Shown here: positions 57,395 to 59,674 of the stretch, piece after piece | Layout: every line of letters starts with the position of its first letter | Numbering within the stretch: the stretch's first letter is position 1 | Assembly: GCF_001949145.1 (NCBI RefSeq) | Contig: NW_019091418.1 | Location: forward strand, 1,690,455-1,750,128 | Length of the DNA: 59,674 nt | Source: Acanthaster planci | Taxonomy: Eukaryota > Echinodermata > Asteroidea > Valvatida > Acanthasteridae | Direction: 5' to 3' | Translations under genes and position numbers: made by a program | Notes under the pieces: generated by a model | Seen by the model: only the letters and a program-made list of their open reading frames with translations | Database searches by the model: none | Told to the model about the DNA's origin: nothing

Positions 57395-58879
57395 GAGGAA
57401 GGACACAAGGACTTTGAATATTTCTGTATGCCCGGTATGTCCTAGCTAGAGTGAGCACTTGCTACGCACCATCTGTTTCACAATCATGAGACCCTTATTA
57501 ATGATCATCGCTGGTAATTGATTCATGTCTATCGCTGGTACTTGGTATGATATCATAGCAACATCATCGGTACACAGTTTCTTGCGTTTGATCATTCCCT
57601 GTCTTTGAAACTTCCATAGACAAGCTCCACGTCACTGGCGCGTGGTGGTGAAAGGACCGTCGTGAATAGGGTAAACATCGACCTGTTATAAGACCACAAG
57701 TTATTCTCTGAACGGTAACTTTACTGCATGTACCCATTTTATTCAAAGGCAAAAACTCACGAATACAGCTGAATATTGCGATTGATGCATTTGAAGCAAG
57801 ATATGGGACGGAGAGAACCCCCCACCTTTGTGTTGGTCATTGTTTGATCAGAATCTCAGGAATTCTTTACAGACTTTTAGGGGGATGTGTTGGGTAACAA
57901 TAGTCTAGAGTGTGTATTGGGATTGGACAGGTAAGGGGGGGTGTAACCTTCCGTCCCATATCTTGCCTGGTATAGATTTTTGGGTTAACCGGTTACAAAA
58001 CTTCTTTCAAATTCAGTTCCTGCAGAAGTACATTAGTCTGTGGTAATACCATACGGATGAATCGGTATATTACTAAAAAAATAATAGATTGGTTATTATA
58101 TAAATGCACTATAGAAAATAATCATGGTATATTCCATTTCCAAAACTTAAACATCGGGAATTAAAAATACACGACACACCTTTGAACACTTATCGTTTCT
58201 TGAAGCGTTGCCGGCAGAGACTTTTTCCACGCTCTGCAACGTTTCAAACGACAGGCAGAAACAACCTTTCAGGAAAGCTAATGAAAAGAGGCATGTCTAT
58301 TCATGGAGCTGCGCAGTTTTGTATCATGGAAAAGGGAATAAAATGTGTGTTTTACCTGTCTTAAACGTGCGTTTAAGGCCCAGAAGACTGGACGCGACTA
58401 ATGCGCGCGCCGCCGGCCAAGCACATAGTTAATCCCATTCATAAATACCTTTTTGTAGTCAGATAGTCAAAAGAAATTAATATATGATCGATTTCCAATG
58501 ATTTTATTTTAGAATTTTACTTTCATTTTCCTGAACACCCCCGTCCATGTTATGGTATATTCCTTGTTCAAGTTGTCCAATAGAATCCTTGTATGGACTT
58601 GGTGCGCGCGTTATTACACGGTCAAGTTGCACGTTGTTTAATAGGAAAACTGTGTGAGGAATTAATGAATTATTATTTATTTTATTTAGTTATTTCAAAT
58701 CATATTTATACAGGGAAACATTGTTCAGCAATAGCTGTCTTTCAAATGGCCTTATTATCAAAACAATATACAAGTCTAACAATATCATTAAACCAAGAAA
58801 AACATATCAAAAATATTTACTTAAGAGATACATCCTGTAAATTGTGTCCTTATAACAACTGATCAAGATTCATTTAAAA

Positions 58880-59340
58880 CCAACGTTTCAAGTTGTTTTT
58901 AAAGGTGTTGACACTCGTGATATCTTTACGGAAATCAGGTAAGTTGTTTCACCTAGGTCCGGCAAAGTTTAGTGAACGTTTTGCTAGCTCAAGTCTGGGG
59001 ATGGGGTAACATAAATTCCTTGGATGAGACCTAGTAGTGAGACTATTTTCATTGGTCGCAATTTGTAAAACAATAATTGGTGAGGTAGCTTGGTGTCAGA
59101 CCACGGTTAACTTGTACATTGCGACCGTGGTGAGATAATCCCTTCGCTGAGTAACATCCAACCAAACGACTTGACCAGGTCAATTCCTTCAGAGTTCAAG
59201 TAATCATAATTTCCTAATTCTGAAGTCGCTGAATACGAGCCAAGTTCTTTGGGGTTGTAAATCCCCAAATGCATATGGCGTAATCAATAGGCCCACATGG
59301 TTTGATGCTGCCATTGTAAATGGTCATTGAAATGTTTTTA
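58880..59340 (-). mobile_element. second LINE remnant (reverse transcriptase C-terminus)
   Basis: The minus strand encodes, with frameshifts and stops, TIYNGSIKP, PIDYAICIWGFTT, NLARIQRLQ, then LELAKRSLNFAGPR and SVNTFKNNLKR. These follow the known order (Y-N-x-x-I-x-P, D-Y-x-x-x-x-W-G, F-x-x-A/G-x-x-L-W-N) at the end of jockey/CR1-type LINEs. It is clearly non-functional and differs from the 38340 element. Confidence 0.75.
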
Positions 59341-59674
59341 GAAGTTACACTCTTTGACTGCTCTAATTCGTAATCCAAAAAGAAATGGAACTACTCGATC
59401 TGCATCCTTTTCATCCCCTTGTTTTCATTTCTTTCGCGCCCCCTTGTTTGGGGGGGGGGGGTTAAAGACGTTGTCCATTTTACTAGGTCCGCATGATATT
59501 GAGTTTCAGAAGCATTTAGGGAGAGGGTTACATGTCACAGAACCAAGATAAAAGGTCTGGATATCATCGAAATTCTACCATGATGTCATTGCACAAAAGG
59601 TTATGTGTGTGTTTCTGTATGTGTTTGTAGTTTTAAAGTTTTCTTTATTTTGTCAGATTGGAAATAATTTTTTC

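Larger units (their letters stand above)
47107..59674. other. 3' flank of GCN2, no convincing gene
   Basis: The start is the GCN2 3' untranslated region. Beyond it lie a dispersed repeat (49405-49490), a G-rich tandem repeat (52450-52605), inverted-repeat elements (54189-54650, 57183-57394), a CpG-dense stretch (55900-56650) and a LINE remnant (58880-59340). Frames of up to 164 codons occur but none resembles a known family. Confidence 0.55.

Overview
This is a piece of an animal nuclear genome, not a prokaryotic or viral one. The coding signal is split into short exons with GT/AG borders, the introns run to several kilobases, and there are SINE and LINE remnants, short inverted-repeat transposons and minisatellites. 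Three runs of N (13672-14268, 27027-27608, 41323-41993) are assembly gaps. The frequent ACATGTACATGT words, the SINE with a tRNA-like head and the nested lectin/PAN gene suggest a marine invertebrate deuterostome (echinoderm, hemichordate or cephalochordate). I cannot decide between these from the sequence alone.

The main gene runs along the + strand from 1920 to 47106. It is GCN2 (EIF2AK4), the eIF2-alpha kinase that senses uncharged tRNA and stalled ribosomes. I could place 26 consecutive exons whose phases all match, giving 1133 codons plus a TGA stop. They cover the end of the pseudokinase domain, the whole eIF2-alpha kinase domain with its acidic serine-rich insert, the histidyl-tRNA-synthetase-like domain and the C-terminal dimerisation/ribosome-binding domain. 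The RWD domain and most of the pseudokinase lie upstream of the window. The kinase keeps its key residues: the glycine loop, the AIK lysine, HRD, DFG and two activation-loop threonines.

A second gene lies inside the 5.4 kb intron 14654-20034, on the opposite strand (16630-17367). It is an intronless reading frame of 245 residues with a signal peptide, a C-type lectin domain and a PAN/apple-like cysteine-rich tail. A poly(A) signal follows 27 bases after its stop codon. This nested, antisense, secreted lectin is the most unusual gene arrangement in the window.

The introns carry many mobile elements. 1-1409 and 9722-10261 are two relatives of an inverted-repeat transposon family. 10510-10879 is a foldback hairpin. 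34936-35225 is a hAT-like MITE with an 8-bp target duplication, and related short elements lie at 19733, 45166 and 57183. A tRNA-derived SINE family has copies at about 6215, 32670 and 36440, and a second SINE lies at 1411-1552. 38340-39360 is a CR1-like LINE remnant. Minisatellites with units of 12, 21, 21 and 23 bp also occur, and two of the three gaps lie in or beside such arrays.

Downstream of GCN2 (47107-59674) I see no convincing gene. The region holds a candidate poly(A) signal, repeats, three short inverted-repeat elements or element-like sequences, a second LINE remnant at the far end, and a CpG-dense patch at about 55900-56650 that could be the promoter of a neighbouring gene.
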